This document shows positions 1 through 13,264 of a stretch of DNA of 64,000 nucleotides, one piece after another. A program made the position numbers and the translations under genes. Positions within the stretch are counted from its first letter, which is position 1. Every line of letters starts with the position of its first letter. Location of the stretch: assembly GCF_014202645.1 (NCBI RefSeq), contig NZ_JACHHG010000007.1:1-64000 (forward strand). The letters are read 5' to 3'. Below the pieces are notes generated by a model. That model saw only the letters and a list, made by a program, of their open reading frames with translations. It did no database searches and was not told the origin of the DNA. Source of the DNA: Deinobacterium chartae. GTDB taxonomy: Bacteria; Deinococcota; Deinococci; Deinococcales; Deinococcaceae.

Positions 1-155
1 GCGGTGACGGGTTCGGGGCTGGGGCTGGGGATGTCGGTGACGTGCAGGGGGTGGCGGGCGTACAGCCACAGCTGCCGTCCGTCCGGCTTCACGTATTCTC
101 CGCGCACAAAAGGTCTCGAGGTATCCGGTCCGGTGGAGTTGGAAAACGTGCTCAT
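1..155 (-). CDS. galT: Galactose-1-phosphate uridylyltransferase, N-terminal fragment (probable)
   Basis: Only the first 51 codons lie in the window; the gene runs off the left edge. The ATG at 155-153 has an AAGGA ribosome site that overlaps the stop of the GH43 gene, so the two are translationally close (8 bases apart). The visible protein has a basic segment with the pattern VKPDGRQLWLYARHPL followed by a Pro/Ser-rich stretch (PSPSPEPV). That matches my recollection of how GalT proteins of Deinococcus and Thermus relatives begin, just before the conserved substrate-binding core, which is not visible here. GalT would interconvert UDP-glucose and galactose-1-phosphate (Leloir pathway). This fits last place in a sugar-uptake operon, but the family call rests on a short N-terminus without catalytic residues. 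Confidence 0.5.
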   Translation of the reverse strand, partial: MSTFSNSTGPDTSRPFVRGEYVKPDGRQLWLYARHPLHVTDIPSPSPEPVT

Positions 156-163
156 AACGGTCC

Positions 164-1171
164 TTACTTGCCCAGCGGCACCGGAGCGGGCTGGGCGCTG
201 GTGGTGGAGCGCACCCGGGGCACGCCCCCCTTGAACTCGAGGCGGTCAATATACATCGAGCGGCGGCCACCCGCGTTGTACCCCACGTTCCCCGCTTCCC
301 AGGCGTGGTAGTAAAACCAGGGCTTTCCCGCGCCGTCGAGCACGATGCCCTGCCCGCCCGGCCCGGCCACCTTGCCCCTCGAGGCGAGGATGGGGTTTTG
401 GGCGGCTTTTTTGAAAGGTCCCAGCGGCGAGTTGCCCACCGCGTACCCGACCGCGTAGGTGTCGCTGTCAAAGGCCGAGGCCGAGAAGAACAGGTAGTAC
501 TTGCTGCCCTGGCGCCAGAGCGTGGGCGCTTCGATCAGGTTGCCTTCCCACAGGGCTCCGTTGTAGATCAGGTCCTTCGGTTTGCCGAGCAGTTTCATGC
601 CGTCGGCCGAAAGTTTCTGGACCCACAGCCCGGTGCGCTGTCCGCAGCAGTTGCCGTCGTTTTTCCAGTACAGGTAACGGGTGCCGTCCTTGTCCACGAA
701 CGGGCTCGCATCGATCGACCCGCCCAGCTTGAGCTGGCAGACCAGCGGCTTGCCCGAGCGGTCCACGAACGGTCCCTCGGGCCTGCTGGCGCGCGCCGCG
801 CCGATGCACTGACGTCCGCTTTCGGTGTGGCGGGCCGTGTAGTACAGCACATAGCCGTTCTTGACCGCCATCACCTCGGGGGCCCAGGTAAAGCCGCCGC
901 TGGCCCAAGACGGCAACGGCCCCAGCGCGTTGCCCACGAATTCCCACGACACCAAGTCGGTGGAGCGCATGGTGGGCACGTCCATGCCCGCGCTGTTGGT
1001 GGCGTAGGCGTAGTAGGCCTTGCCGGCCCGCAGGATGAACGGGTCCGGAAAATCGTCCGGAACGACCGGGTTGGTATAGGTGGTGTTCTGCGAGGGTGCA
1101 CGCTGAGCCTCGGACGCTCCCAGCGCCACCAGCGCCACCAGCGCCGAACAGAAGCGGTACGCGGTCAGCAC
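164..1171 (-). CDS. Secreted glycoside hydrolase family 43 (arabinosidase/xylosidase type)
   Basis: The product is 335 residues with a cleavable-looking signal peptide (about 1-23, ending near SEAQ). The GH43 five-bladed propeller signatures are present: DDFPDPF with the likely base Asp43, SIDASPF with the second Asp154, and LIEAP with the likely acid Glu214. Family members remove arabinose or xylose from plant side chains or cut arabinan; the exact substrate cannot be read. The frame is open far upstream, but the GTG at 1171 is preferred because it is followed at once by the signal peptide and lies 2 bases after the permease stop. The enzyme would act outside the cytoplasm and feed the ABC importer encoded upstream in the same operon. 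Confidence 0.85.
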   Translation of the reverse strand: MLTAYRFCSALVALVALGASEAQRAPSQNTTYTNPVVPDDFPDPFILRAGKAYYAYATNSAGMDVPTMRSTDLVSWEFVGNALGPLPSWASGGFTWAPEVMAVKNGYVLYYTARHTESGRQCIGAARASRPEGPFVDRSGKPLVCQLKLGGSIDASPFVDKDGTRYLYWKNDGNCCGQRTGLWVQKLSADGMKLLGKPKDLIYNGALWEGNLIEAPTLWRQGSKYYLFFSASAFDSDTYAVGYAVGNSPLGPFKKAAQNPILASRGKVAGPGGQGIVLDGAGKPWFYYHAWEAGNVGYNAGGRRSMYIDRLEFKGGVPRVRSTTSAQPAPVPLGK

Positions 1172-1173
1172 GC

Positions 1174-2051
<878 letters not shown>

Positions 2052-2052
<1 letters not shown>

Positions 2053-2987
2053 CAGCTACCCCCTTTGGCGTCGCGCGCCATGATCTTGAACTGCAAGTAG
2101 GTGAAGATCAGCATCGCCAGTCCGAACACAAACGACATCGCGGCGGCCGAGGAGAACTGGTAGTTGGTAAACGCCTCCTCGGTGATGAACTGGATGACGC
2201 TCTGGGTGCTCCTCGAGGGGCCGCCGTTGGTGATGACCAGCGTCTGTCCAAACAGCTGAAACGACGCCAGCACGGTGGTGACCGTGACGAACAGCGTGAT
2301 CGGCGCGAGCAGCGGCAGCGTGATAAAGCGGAACTTGGCCCAGGTGCCGGCCCCGTCGATCTCGGCGGCCTCGTAGTAGCTGCGCGAGATGTTGCCCAGG
2401 GCGGCAAGGTACAGCGTCATGTTGAAACCAATAGTCCACCACACGGTGCCGATGATGATCGGGAGCCACGCCAGCCCCTCGGTGGTCAGGAAAGGAATGG
2501 GCTGGTTTCCGAACAGGTCGGTGCGGATGGCGTTCACCAGCCCGATCTGGTTGTCGAATATCCAGCGCCATAAAATACCCATCACCGAGACGGTCAGGAC
2601 CCCGGGCAGAAAGAACACCGCACGAAAAAAGGCGCGTCCCAGGATCGGACGGTTCAGCAGCAGGGCCAGCCCCAGCGAGGTGGCGACCAGCAACGGAACG
2701 CTGATCACCGTGAAAAACGTGGTGTTCAGCAGGGACTTCCAGAAGAACTGCGCCTGCGGCGTCGAGAAGTCGAACAGGGCCCGGTAGTACTCGAGGCCGA
2801 CGAAGGGTCGGCTCTCGGAGAGCAGGTCCCAGCGGTGCAGGCTGACATATACGCCGTAGCCCACCGGGTAGATCACGAACACGAAAAAGAAGATGGCGTG
2901 CGGCAGCAGATACAGATACGGAACCAGCGGATTGCTGTCGTTGAGCTGGCCGTAGCCGGGCCGCCTCCTGGGCAGGGCGGTGCTCAT
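2052..2987 (-). CDS. Sugar ABC transporter permease, MalF type
   Basis: This 311-residue membrane protein has about six transmembrane segments, beginning near LVPYLYLLPHAIFFFVFVIY. Its EAA loop reads YYEAAEIDGAGTWAKFRF, typical of the MalF/UgpA half of CUT1 sugar importers. It pairs with the MalG-like permease immediately downstream. The ATG at 2987 follows a GGGTGA ribosome site. A 177-base gap separates it from the binding-protein gene upstream and holds a hairpin followed by a T-run on the minus strand, so permease expression is probably set lower than binding-protein expression. The substrate is unknown; the flanking GH43 and GH2 genes suggest an arabino-, xylo- or galacto-oligosaccharide. 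Confidence 0.92.
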
Positions 2988-3116
2988 GGCTTCACCCGGG
3001 CGCGTGAGCAGGAGGAAACGCGGTGCCCACGGACGGCATTTTCCAGGTGAATCCGCCGGAGCAGCTTCGTTGGTGCAGGCATGGGCACTCCTTAATTCAG
3101 AAGGAATGTGGCTGTG

Positions 3117-3158
3117 CGAAAAAAAGACAAAGCGGCGGGCCCCGCTCGAGGCCCGCCG
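3117..3158 (-). terminator. Intra-operon terminator/attenuator after the sugar-binding protein gene
   Basis: A 9-bp stem, CGGCGGGCC (3133-3141) pairing with GGCCCGCCG (3150-3158), is followed on the minus strand by CTTTGTC and a run of seven T residues (3125-3119). It sits 7 bases after the stop of the binding-protein gene and 130 bases before the first permease gene. The likely effect is partial termination, giving more binding protein than permease. Confidence 0.8.
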
Positions 3159-3164
3159 GGTGAT

Positions 3165-4477
3165 TTACTGAAAGCTCTTGCGGGCCTGGGCAACCTGTTT
3201 GTTCGAGTCGTTCACACCGTCATCCAGGGCCTTCTTGACGCTCTTCTTGCCCAGGTAGGCGTTCTCCCAGGCGTTATCAAAAGGTACTAGCACCTGTCCG
3301 CCCCAGGGGAAGCCCGAGGTGGCGTAGATGTTGCTGAGCTTGCTGAACACCCCGGCAATCGGTTTGTCCGCGAACTTCTTGTCCTTGGCAACCGCTGACA
3401 TGGTGGGCAGGCTGCCCGTTTCGGTCCAGGTGAGGTTCTGCGCCGGTAAGGTCAGCCAGTTCATGAATTCCAAGGCGGCGGCGCGCTTGTTCTTGTCGTA
3501 GTTGGGCCGCTGCTTGGGCAGGGTCAGGTGGCTCGAGCCACCCCAGGCGGCGTCTTGCTTGCTCCCGCCGATGCGAGGGAAGAAGGCCACGCCGAAATTC
3601 ATTTTCTGTTGCTCGAAGCGGTCCAGGTACCACTGGCCCGAGGGGAACATGCAAACCTTGCCCTGGCTGAACGCCGCGAGTTCGGCCTCCTCGGTGGAAT
3701 TCGGGCGTGCCACGTTGTACTTGGTCACCAGATCCACCAGGAACTGCACGGCCTCGACCGCCTGCGGCGAGTTGAAAGCAGCGTTCAGGTTCTTGTCGAC
3801 CAGGCTGCTGCCGTTTTGCAAGATCGCGGCGTACGCGGCGCGGGCCCCGACCCAGTTGTTGTACAAGCTCACCCCCCAGGTATCGAGGTTCTTGGGATTG
3901 AAGCCCTGCTCACCCGCTTTTTTGCCCGCCTTGTCCACGGTGCAGGCCTGCGCGGCCTTGAGGAACTCGGCCCGGGTCTGCGGGGGCTTGTTGGGGTCCA
4001 GCCCGACCTTTTTCATCAGGTCCTTGTTGTAGAACATCACATAAGCCACCGAGGACACCGGCAGGCCGTAGGACTGCCCCTTGTAATCGGCGGTCTGGAA
4101 CAGCGGCTTGTAGAAGCGGTTCTTGTCGATGCCCGCCGCCTTGAGGTCCGCGCTGCTCAGCGGCGAAAGAGCGCCGCGCGCGATAAAGCCGGTGATCTGG
4201 TCCTCGTTGATCACCACCACGTCCGGAGCGCGGCCCGAGGCGACCAGCGCCGGAAGTTGCTGCCAGGTGGTGGTCCAGGGCTGTGCCTGCCCGCGCACGA
4301 CGATGTTCGGATGCGTTTCGTTGAAGCGCTTGATCAGGGCTTCCATCACCGGGCGGTCCGCACCGGTAAAGCCGTGCAGGTAGGTGATCGTCACCTTGGG
4401 TCCCTTGTACTGCGCGAAGGCCTGCGAAGCCGTCAGGGCCGCCAGGCTGGCGAGGGTCAGGGAAATCATGCGGTGTT

Positions 4478-4481
<4 letters not shown>
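3165..4481 (-). CDS. Extracellular sugar-binding protein of the ABC importer
   Basis: The product is 438 residues with a classic signal peptide ending in ASQAFA before the mature [14 protein letters not shown]. The overall pattern is solute-binding protein family 1: an N-terminal TITYLHGF strand, [17 protein letters not shown], and the conserved cluster near [11 protein letters not shown]. No lipobox is seen, so it is either free in the periplasm or held at the envelope. It overlaps the upstream GH2 gene by 4 bases (ATGA), which shows one transcript, and is followed by a terminator-like hairpin. It delivers the sugar to the MalF/MalG permeases. The ligand is not predictable from sequence alone. 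Confidence 0.92.
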
Positions 4482-6307
<1,826 letters not shown>

Positions 6308-6493
6308 AGTGCCTCCAGAAGCGGTCGGTCAGGGTTGCAGCACGTCTAACCGCCGGAGTTAAGCGACCTCGAAGGGACCTTTGTTGTGTGGGCAGGATCG
6401 GTAGGGGTTGGAGCCACAACCAGGTTCCAGAAACAGCGCGGACGCCGTGAGCTCGCGGGTCCACGCAGTTCTGATATTTGAGATCCTGAGCCA

Positions 6494-6523
6494 ATACTAA
6501 CAACAAAAATTGTTAAAAGTCAA
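6494..6523 (-). promoter_or_regulatory. Promoter of the GH2/ABC/GH43 operon with an inverted-repeat operator
   Basis: On the minus strand TTGACT (6523-6518) and TAGTAT (6499-6494) are 18 bases apart. The spacer and -10 contain the inverted repeat TAACAA-N6-TTGTTA (6498-6515), placed so that a bound protein would block RNA polymerase. The divergent regulator gene (6725) is the obvious candidate repressor. The region between this promoter and the GH2 start (6308-6490) forms an untranslated leader in which I see no further clear feature. Confidence 0.7.
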
Positions 6524-6531
6524 CGTATTTA

Positions 6532-6561
6532 TTGACGCACGACTTAGAATTGTTCTAAGCT
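6532..6561 (+). promoter_or_regulatory. Promoter of the ArsR-type regulator gene with a palindromic operator
   Basis: TTGACG (6532-6537) and TAAGCT (6556-6561) are 18 bases apart. The spacer carries a perfect inverted repeat CTTAGAA-TTG-TTCTAAG (6543-6559) that overlaps the -10. It shares the core AATTGTT with the repeat in the opposite promoter 30 bases away, so one regulator probably binds both. The leader from about 6570 to 6716 is AT-rich with no feature I recognise. Confidence 0.6.
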
Positions 6562-6724
6562 GATGAGCCAGTATTCATAACGTCCTGTACGAAACTTTTG
6601 GCGTACATTAAGACAGTCTTTATTTATCGCAACTTTTTTATTAAATTTGAAGTTAAGCTGCAATACACCTTCCGGTCCTACCGTCTTTCCTGGTTCTCAG
6701 GCTCCCGCCCGCTCCCGAGGTGAT

Positions 6725-7687
6725 ATGCCCGTTTCCGGCAGCAAAGTTCTGGTCGTCGAAGGCGAAACGGCCCTCCCGATCATCAAGGCCCTGGCCTCCG
6801 AAACCCGCATGCTGATCCTCAGCCTGCTGTCCCACAACGTCATGAACGTCTCCGAGCTCGCCGCCGCCCTGGGCCTGCCCCACTCCACCGTCAACTTCAA
6901 CCTCAAGCAGCTTCAGGAGGCGGGCCTGCTCTCGGTCGAGTACGAGCCGGGCACGCGCGGCTCGCAGAAGCTCTGTTCGAAGCGCTACGACGAGATTCAC
7001 ATCAAGCTGCCCGGCGTGGAGGCCGTGACCGAGCCGGACGTGGTCGAGATCTCGATGCCCATCGGCACCTACCGTCACCTCGAGGCCACCCCCACCTGCG
7101 GGCTGGCCTCGGAGAGCAAGATCATCGGCATGCTCGACGATGCCCGCTCGTTTTTCGAGCCCGACCACGTCTACGCGCAGATCCTGTGGTTCCGCTCCGG
7201 CTTCGTGGAATACGCCTTTCCCAACAACCTGCCCTACGGCGCGGTCGCCACCGGCCTCGAACTGTCGATGGAGATCTGTTCCGAAGCGCCCCAGTACGAT
7301 CCGGACTGGCCCTCGGACATCACCTTGTGGATCAACGACGTCGAGGTCGGTACCTGGACCAGCCCCGGCGACTTCGGCGGCACGCGCGGCAAACTCACCC
7401 CAAGCTGGTGGCTCGACGACCAGACCATGTACGGTCTGCTCAAGCGCTGGAGAGTCACTCCCGAGGGCGCGTACATCGACGGCGAGGCGCTTTCGGAGGT
7501 GCGCATCGCCCAGCTTCACCTGAGCCGCGCCAACCACATCAAGGTCCGCCTGGGCGTCAAGGAAGACGCCCGCAACGTCGGCGGCCTGAACCTGTTCGGC
7601 CGCCGCTTCGGCAACTACGAGCAGGACCTGGTCATGCGGATTCACTACGACTTTCCCGGCGACGTCAAGCGCGTCAAGGTACGCTGA
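6725..7687 (+). CDS. ArsR-family transcriptional regulator with a large C-terminal domain
   Basis: The product has 320 residues from the ATG at 6725, which follows GAGGTGAT; an in-frame ATG at 6647 lacks such a site. The first 90 residues form a winged helix: IIKALASETRMLILSLL, then MNVSELAAALGLPHSTVNFNL as the recognition helix region. The remaining 220 residues are a beta-rich domain (for example LTPSWWLDDQTMYGLL and GVKEDARNVGGLNLFG) that I know only from large ArsR-like regulators beside sugar ABC and glycosidase genes; it probably senses a sugar. It is divergent from the carbohydrate operon and likely represses both promoters through the inverted repeats. I see no metal-binding cysteine motif. 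Confidence 0.82.
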   Translation: MPVSGSKVLVVEGETALPIIKALASETRMLILSLLSHNVMNVSELAAALGLPHSTVNFNLKQLQEAGLLSVEYEPGTRGSQKLCSKRYDEIHIKLPGVEAVTEPDVVEISMPIGTYRHLEATPTCGLASESKIIGMLDDARSFFEPDHVYAQILWFRSGFVEYAFPNNLPYGAVATGLELSMEICSEAPQYDPDWPSDITLWINDVEVGTWTSPGDFGGTRGKLTPSWWLDDQTMYGLLKRWRVTPEGAYIDGEALSEVRIAQLHLSRANHIKVRLGVKEDARNVGGLNLFGRRFGNYEQDLVMRIHYDFPGDVKRVKVR

Positions 7688-7756
7688 CGCCGGGCTCAGC
7701 TGCGAACATTTCTCCACGCCTCTTTTTTCCTCAGCTACTCCCCACCCTGGAGGCGT

Positions 7757-9061
7757 ATGTTGAGAATCATGCTCAAACTGTTTGCGGTGGCCCTGAGCGC
7801 CCTGGCAACCGGCATGGCCCTCGGGCAGGGCACCATCCGGCAACTTCCCCCACCCGCCTGGATGGCCGATGCCAGCATCTACCAGATCTTCGTGCGCAAC
7901 TTTACGCCCGAAGGCACCCTGAAAGCGGCCACCGCACGCCTCGAGAGCGTGCGCGACCTGGGGGTCAACACCGTGTACCTGCTGCCCTTCCACCCGACCG
8001 GGCAGCAGCAGCGCAAGGGCGAACTGGGCAGCCCCTACAGCGTGCGCGACTACCTGACCGTGGACCCCGCGCAAGGCAGCCTCGAGGACTTTGACACGTT
8101 TTTGAGCAAGGCGCACGGCCTGGGCCTGCGGGTCGTGATGGACCTGGTGTTCAACCACACCGCCTGGGACAACCCGCTGACCCTGACCCATCCCGAGTAT
8201 TACCTCAAGAACGCCGCGGGCAAGATCCGCGCGCCCCGGCCCGAATGGAGCGACGTGGCCGCGCTGGACACCTCGAGGCCGGACGTGCAGGACTACCTGA
8301 TCTCGGTCGGCAAGTTCTGGGCACGTGCGGGCGTGGACGGTTTCCGTGCCGACGTGTCCGGCGACTTGCCACTGAACTTCTGGCAGCGTTTTCGCAACGC
8401 GCTCAAGTCCGAGTACCCGGACCTGCTGCTGCTGGCCGAGACCGGCGCTCCGGCCATTCACGACCGTGCCTTTGACCTGTCCTACGACTGGGAAGGGGCC
8501 AGCCGGGTAAAAGCCACGCTGGCCGGGGTAGGGCGCGCGAACCGGCTCTTTGACCACTTCGCGAACGAGGGCGGAGTCCCCAAGCTGCGCTACCTCGAGA
8601 ACCACGATCAGCCGCGCATCGCGGCCGGGCTGGACCTGCCGCGCCTGCGGGCGGCGGCGGCCATCTTGCTGACCCAGCCGGGTGTCCCGCTGATCTACGC
8701 CGGACAGGAGGTGGGGCTGAGCCAGCAGCCCAGCCTGTTCGACCGCGACCCGCTCGACTGGAGCGCGGGTCATCCGGAGCTGCGCGCGTGGTACCGGCGA
8801 CTGCTCGAGGCCAGAAAACGCCTCGAGCCGCTGCGGCGCGGCGGGCTGCGCCTGATTTCCGGGCAACCGGCCCGCCTGCTGGCCTTCACGCGCCATACCG
8901 AGCGCGAGAAGGTGGTGGTGCTGATCAACCTGTCCGGCGTGAACCAGACGGCCCGCCTGCCCTGGGCGAAAACCTGGCGCAGCGCCTTGGATGAGCGCAG
9001 CTTTCCCGGCGGCAACCTCGAGGTGAGACCGTTCGAGACGCTGCTGCTGCTGGACCGCTGA
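7757..9061 (+). CDS. Secreted GH13 alpha-amylase family enzyme
   Basis: This is a 434-residue protein with a signal peptide ending near GMALGQ. The barrel starts at ASIYQIFVRNFT. GH13 signatures are all present: VMDLVFNHT (region I), DGFRADVSG with nucleophile Asp199, LLAETG with acid/base Glu228, and ENHDQPR with Asp284. The length suits a small amylase or cyclomaltodextrinase-like enzyme with a C-terminal beta domain; the exact alpha-glucan cannot be named. The start ATG follows GGAGG by 4 bases. It lies 69 bases after the ArsR-type gene in the same direction and may be co-transcribed with it, making the regulator's own promoter relevant to this enzyme too. Confidence 0.9.
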   Translation: MLRIMLKLFAVALSALATGMALGQGTIRQLPPPAWMADASIYQIFVRNFTPEGTLKAATARLESVRDLGVNTVYLLPFHPTGQQQRKGELGSPYSVRDYLTVDPAQGSLEDFDTFLSKAHGLGLRVVMDLVFNHTAWDNPLTLTHPEYYLKNAAGKIRAPRPEWSDVAALDTSRPDVQDYLISVGKFWARAGVDGFRADVSGDLPLNFWQRFRNALKSEYPDLLLLAETGAPAIHDRAFDLSYDWEGASRVKATLAGVGRANRLFDHFANEGGVPKLRYLENHDQPRIAAGLDLPRLRAAAAILLTQPGVPLIYAGQEVGLSQQPSLFDRDPLDWSAGHPELRAWYRRLLEARKRLEPLRRGGLRLISGQPARLLAFTRHTEREKVVVLINLSGVNQTARLPWAKTWRSALDERSFPGGNLEVRPFETLLLLDR

Positions 9062-9095
9062 ACGCCGCGCGGTTCGGCTCGGGCGCGCAGGTGGG

Positions 9096-9124
9096 TTGCG
9101 GCCCTTAATTCCGACCATTATGCT
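9096..9124 (+). promoter_or_regulatory. Promoter of the sucrase/ferredoxin-like gene
   Basis: TTGCGG (9096-9101) and TATGCT (9119-9124) are separated by exactly 17 bases, about 60 bases before the start codon at 9184. This is the only good sigma-70-like match in the 122-base gap after the GH13 gene. Confidence 0.55.
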
Positions 9125-9183
9125 CGGATTGAGGTCCTGACCATGCCTGCCCACTCTCCCCTGCCCTCCGGCCCGTTACCCGC

Positions 9184-10200
9184 ATGAGCGCCCCTAACCC
9201 GTCCGCCCCACCCCGCCTGCGGCTGTGCTCGGTCGAAGCGCGCCGCAGCGGAGAGGACCCGATAGGCAGCGCCCTCCCCTGGCAGCACGGTTTCGTGCTC
9301 GAACTGCCTGTAGGCGGCTGGGACCGTTACCGCGACACCGCCAGCTGGAGCGAACGCCGCAAGGCCGCCTATACCCGGCTGGGCGAGTATTACCGCCGCA
9401 CCGGGCACTACATCGGCCAGTTCATGGCCCAGACCGACCACGAACCCGAAGGCGGACGCAGCGGGCCTTGGCGGGTCCGTCACTATGCGCGGCCCGGCGG
9501 ACAGACCCACGGTTACCTGCGGCAGGATTACCGCCTGGACGAAGCGACCTTCGATCACCTGCTCGAGGCCCTCAGCCTCGATCCCCTGAACCCGGACCTC
9601 TCGGCTCTGGCACGGTGGCGGATTGCGGTCCCGGTGCGACCAGGGCACCGTGATTTTCACGTCTGCACGCACGGACGGGTGGACGCCGCCTGCGGCAAGT
9701 TCGGCTTTCCGTTTTACCGCTGGCTGCAAGACCGCCTGGGCGACCTCGAGGGACGCGCGTGGCGCACCAGCCATTTCGGAGGACACCACTACGCGCCCAC
9801 GCTGGTCGAGTTGCCCTCGGGCCGGGCGTGGGCCTGGCTGGACCCGGCGATCACCAAAGCGATTTTGCAGCGCCAGGGGCCGATTACGGCGGTGCTGGGC
9901 CACTACCGGGGCCGCAGCACCCTCGACCGCTTCGCGCAGCACCTCGAGCGCGAGGGCATGCGTCTCGAGGGCTGGAACTGGTTCGATTTCCGCGTGGACG
10001 GTCACACCGTGCAGACCTGCGGCGGCCGCGACCCCGAGTGGGCCACCGCCCGCCTGCAGTTCACGCGTCCCGATGGCACGGCGGGCCGCCTCGAGGGACG
10101 CTTCGAGCGCGCCGGGGAGGTGCAGACCCTGCTGCACAGCGGCGGCGAGTTCGGCCCGGTGACGCAGTACCGCCTGGCCCACCTCGAGGTCTGCCGCTGA
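9184..10200 (+). CDS. Sucrase/ferredoxin-like (thioredoxin-fold iron-sulphur) family protein
   Basis: This 338-residue soluble protein matches the sucrase/ferredoxin-like family (Suc_Fer-like): HVCTHGRVDAACGKFG gives Cys161, His163 and Cys170, followed by SHFGGHHYAPTLVELPSG with His197 and His201. In this family a thioredoxin-like fold carries a [2Fe-2S] centre; the true reaction is unsettled despite the name. The N-terminal 150 residues also follow the family pattern (C15 in RLCSVEARRSGEDPIGSA). The gene has its own promoter and does not share an operon with the GH13 gene. No strong ribosome site precedes the ATG. Confidence 0.82.
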   Translation: MSAPNPSAPPRLRLCSVEARRSGEDPIGSALPWQHGFVLELPVGGWDRYRDTASWSERRKAAYTRLGEYYRRTGHYIGQFMAQTDHEPEGGRSGPWRVRHYARPGGQTHGYLRQDYRLDEATFDHLLEALSLDPLNPDLSALARWRIAVPVRPGHRDFHVCTHGRVDAACGKFGFPFYRWLQDRLGDLEGRAWRTSHFGGHHYAPTLVELPSGRAWAWLDPAITKAILQRQGPITAVLGHYRGRSTLDRFAQHLEREGMRLEGWNWFDFRVDGHTVQTCGGRDPEWATARLQFTRPDGTAGRLEGRFERAGEVQTLLHSGGEFGPVTQYRLAHLEVCR

Positions 10201-10218
10201 GTTCGGGTTTACAGCAAA

Positions 10219-10240
10219 GCCCCCGCCGGGCGGCGGGGGC
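10219..10240 (-). terminator. Terminator of the 36-residue membrane protein gene
   Basis: GCCCCCGCC (10219-10227) and GGCGGGGGC (10232-10240) form a 9-bp stem with a 4-base loop. On the minus strand it is followed by TTTGCTGT; on the plus strand there is no T-run. The orientation therefore favours the small minus-strand gene at 10256-10366, though it may also stop reading from the sucrase/ferredoxin-like gene. Confidence 0.6.
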
Positions 10241-10255
10241 GCGGATGTGTTCGGA

Positions 10256-10366
10256 TCAGCGGCGACGGCGTACGCGAACAGGAACCTTGACCGGTTCGCG
10301 GCGCTGACGGCTGTTGAAGATCAGGTACACGGACAGGAGCAGTCCGAGGGCAACGAGGATTTCCAC
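10256..10366 (-). CDS. 36-residue single-pass membrane microprotein
   Basis: This short frame starts with GTG at 10366, eight bases after a perfect AGGAGG (10380-10375), and ends with TGA at 10256, 16 bases before a hairpin terminator. The product has one hydrophobic helix (EILVALGLLLSVYLIF, about residues 2-17) and a strongly basic tail (SRQRREPVKV, then RVRRRR), so by the positive-inside rule the tail is cytoplasmic. I recognise no family. The perfect ribosome site, membrane-helix composition and terminator together make it a real gene rather than chance. Its role is unknown; small proteins of this shape often modulate a membrane partner. Confidence 0.65.
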   Translation of the reverse strand: MEILVALGLLLSVYLIFNSRQRREPVKVPVRVRRRR

Positions 10367-10490
10367 GCTTGTTTCCTCCTTAGGATGGCCCGTGGACCAC
10401 CCCATCTAGGATATCACCGGTCCGGGTGAGGCACCTGAGTCAAATGCCCCCCTCGAGGGCCAGGGGTCACCCGGACAGACCCGTGCTGTT

Positions 10491-10658
10491 CTAGCGCAGA
10501 CCGCGCTGCGCCCACTCTCCGGCGGCCAGCAGCGTAAACAGGACGCCTACCGCCGCGTAGGTCGGAATGGATTCTCCCACGCCGAACAGCCACAGCAGCA
10601 GGAACAAGACGCCCGTGATCAGAAAACTCCAGAAGGCCGTAGGCCGAAATTCCGCCAT
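10491..10658 (-). CDS. 55-residue two-helix membrane protein of unknown function
   Basis: The frame is open further upstream, but the ATG at 10658 follows GGAGATC and removes an improbable basic leader. The 55-residue product begins MAEFRPTAFWSFLITG and has two hydrophobic helices, about 9-25 and 33-48, separated by a GVGESIPTY turn, and ends in AGEWAQRGLR. It has no recognisable family. It lies upstream of the 36-residue membrane protein gene on the same strand (124 bases between), so the two may share a transcript. Confidence 0.6.
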   Translation of the reverse strand: MAEFRPTAFWSFLITGVLFLLLWLFGVGESIPTYAAVGVLFTLLAAGEWAQRGLR

Positions 10659-10733
10659 GATCTCCAGTTTACCCGGCGAGCAGGTGGGGCGCGTGCACGG
10701 GGCGTGAATGCACCTTAAGCGGCCCCGGTGCAA

Positions 10734-10992
10734 CCCTGCGCCCCGCCTGCCCTGTTTGCTTTTCGATTTTGTATTAGAACACGATTACTCCGCGCCAAAG
10801 ACCCGGACTCACTTGAAATATTATTTCTTAATTAAATTACTATAATTTCGGCGCTTTTCCTACTGTTCAGAAAGCTTTAAGATTAACTTCATTACTAAAA
10901 CCCAATAGGGCGTACCATTTAAGTTGGCATTTCCGTAGCCGACATCCAGATCAAGTTCATTGTTAACAGATGCGTCGGCATGAAAGGATGAC
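10734..10992 (+). promoter_or_regulatory. AT-rich promoter region of the glycosyltransferase-glf operon
   Basis: This 259-base gap is much richer in AT than its neighbours. A perfect TATAAT lies at 10841-10846 within TTACTATAATTTCGG. The nearest TTGAAA (10813-10818) is 22 bases away, which is too far for a standard promoter, so either an activator helps or another -35 is used. I see no operator repeat. A leader of about 140 bases follows. Confidence 0.5.

Positions 10993-13264
<2,272 letters not shown>

Noticed and set aside
6653-9154. Long minus-strand frame opposite the ArsR and GH13 genes
   Set aside because: Composition is typical of a shadow frame and the plus-strand genes have catalytic motifs.
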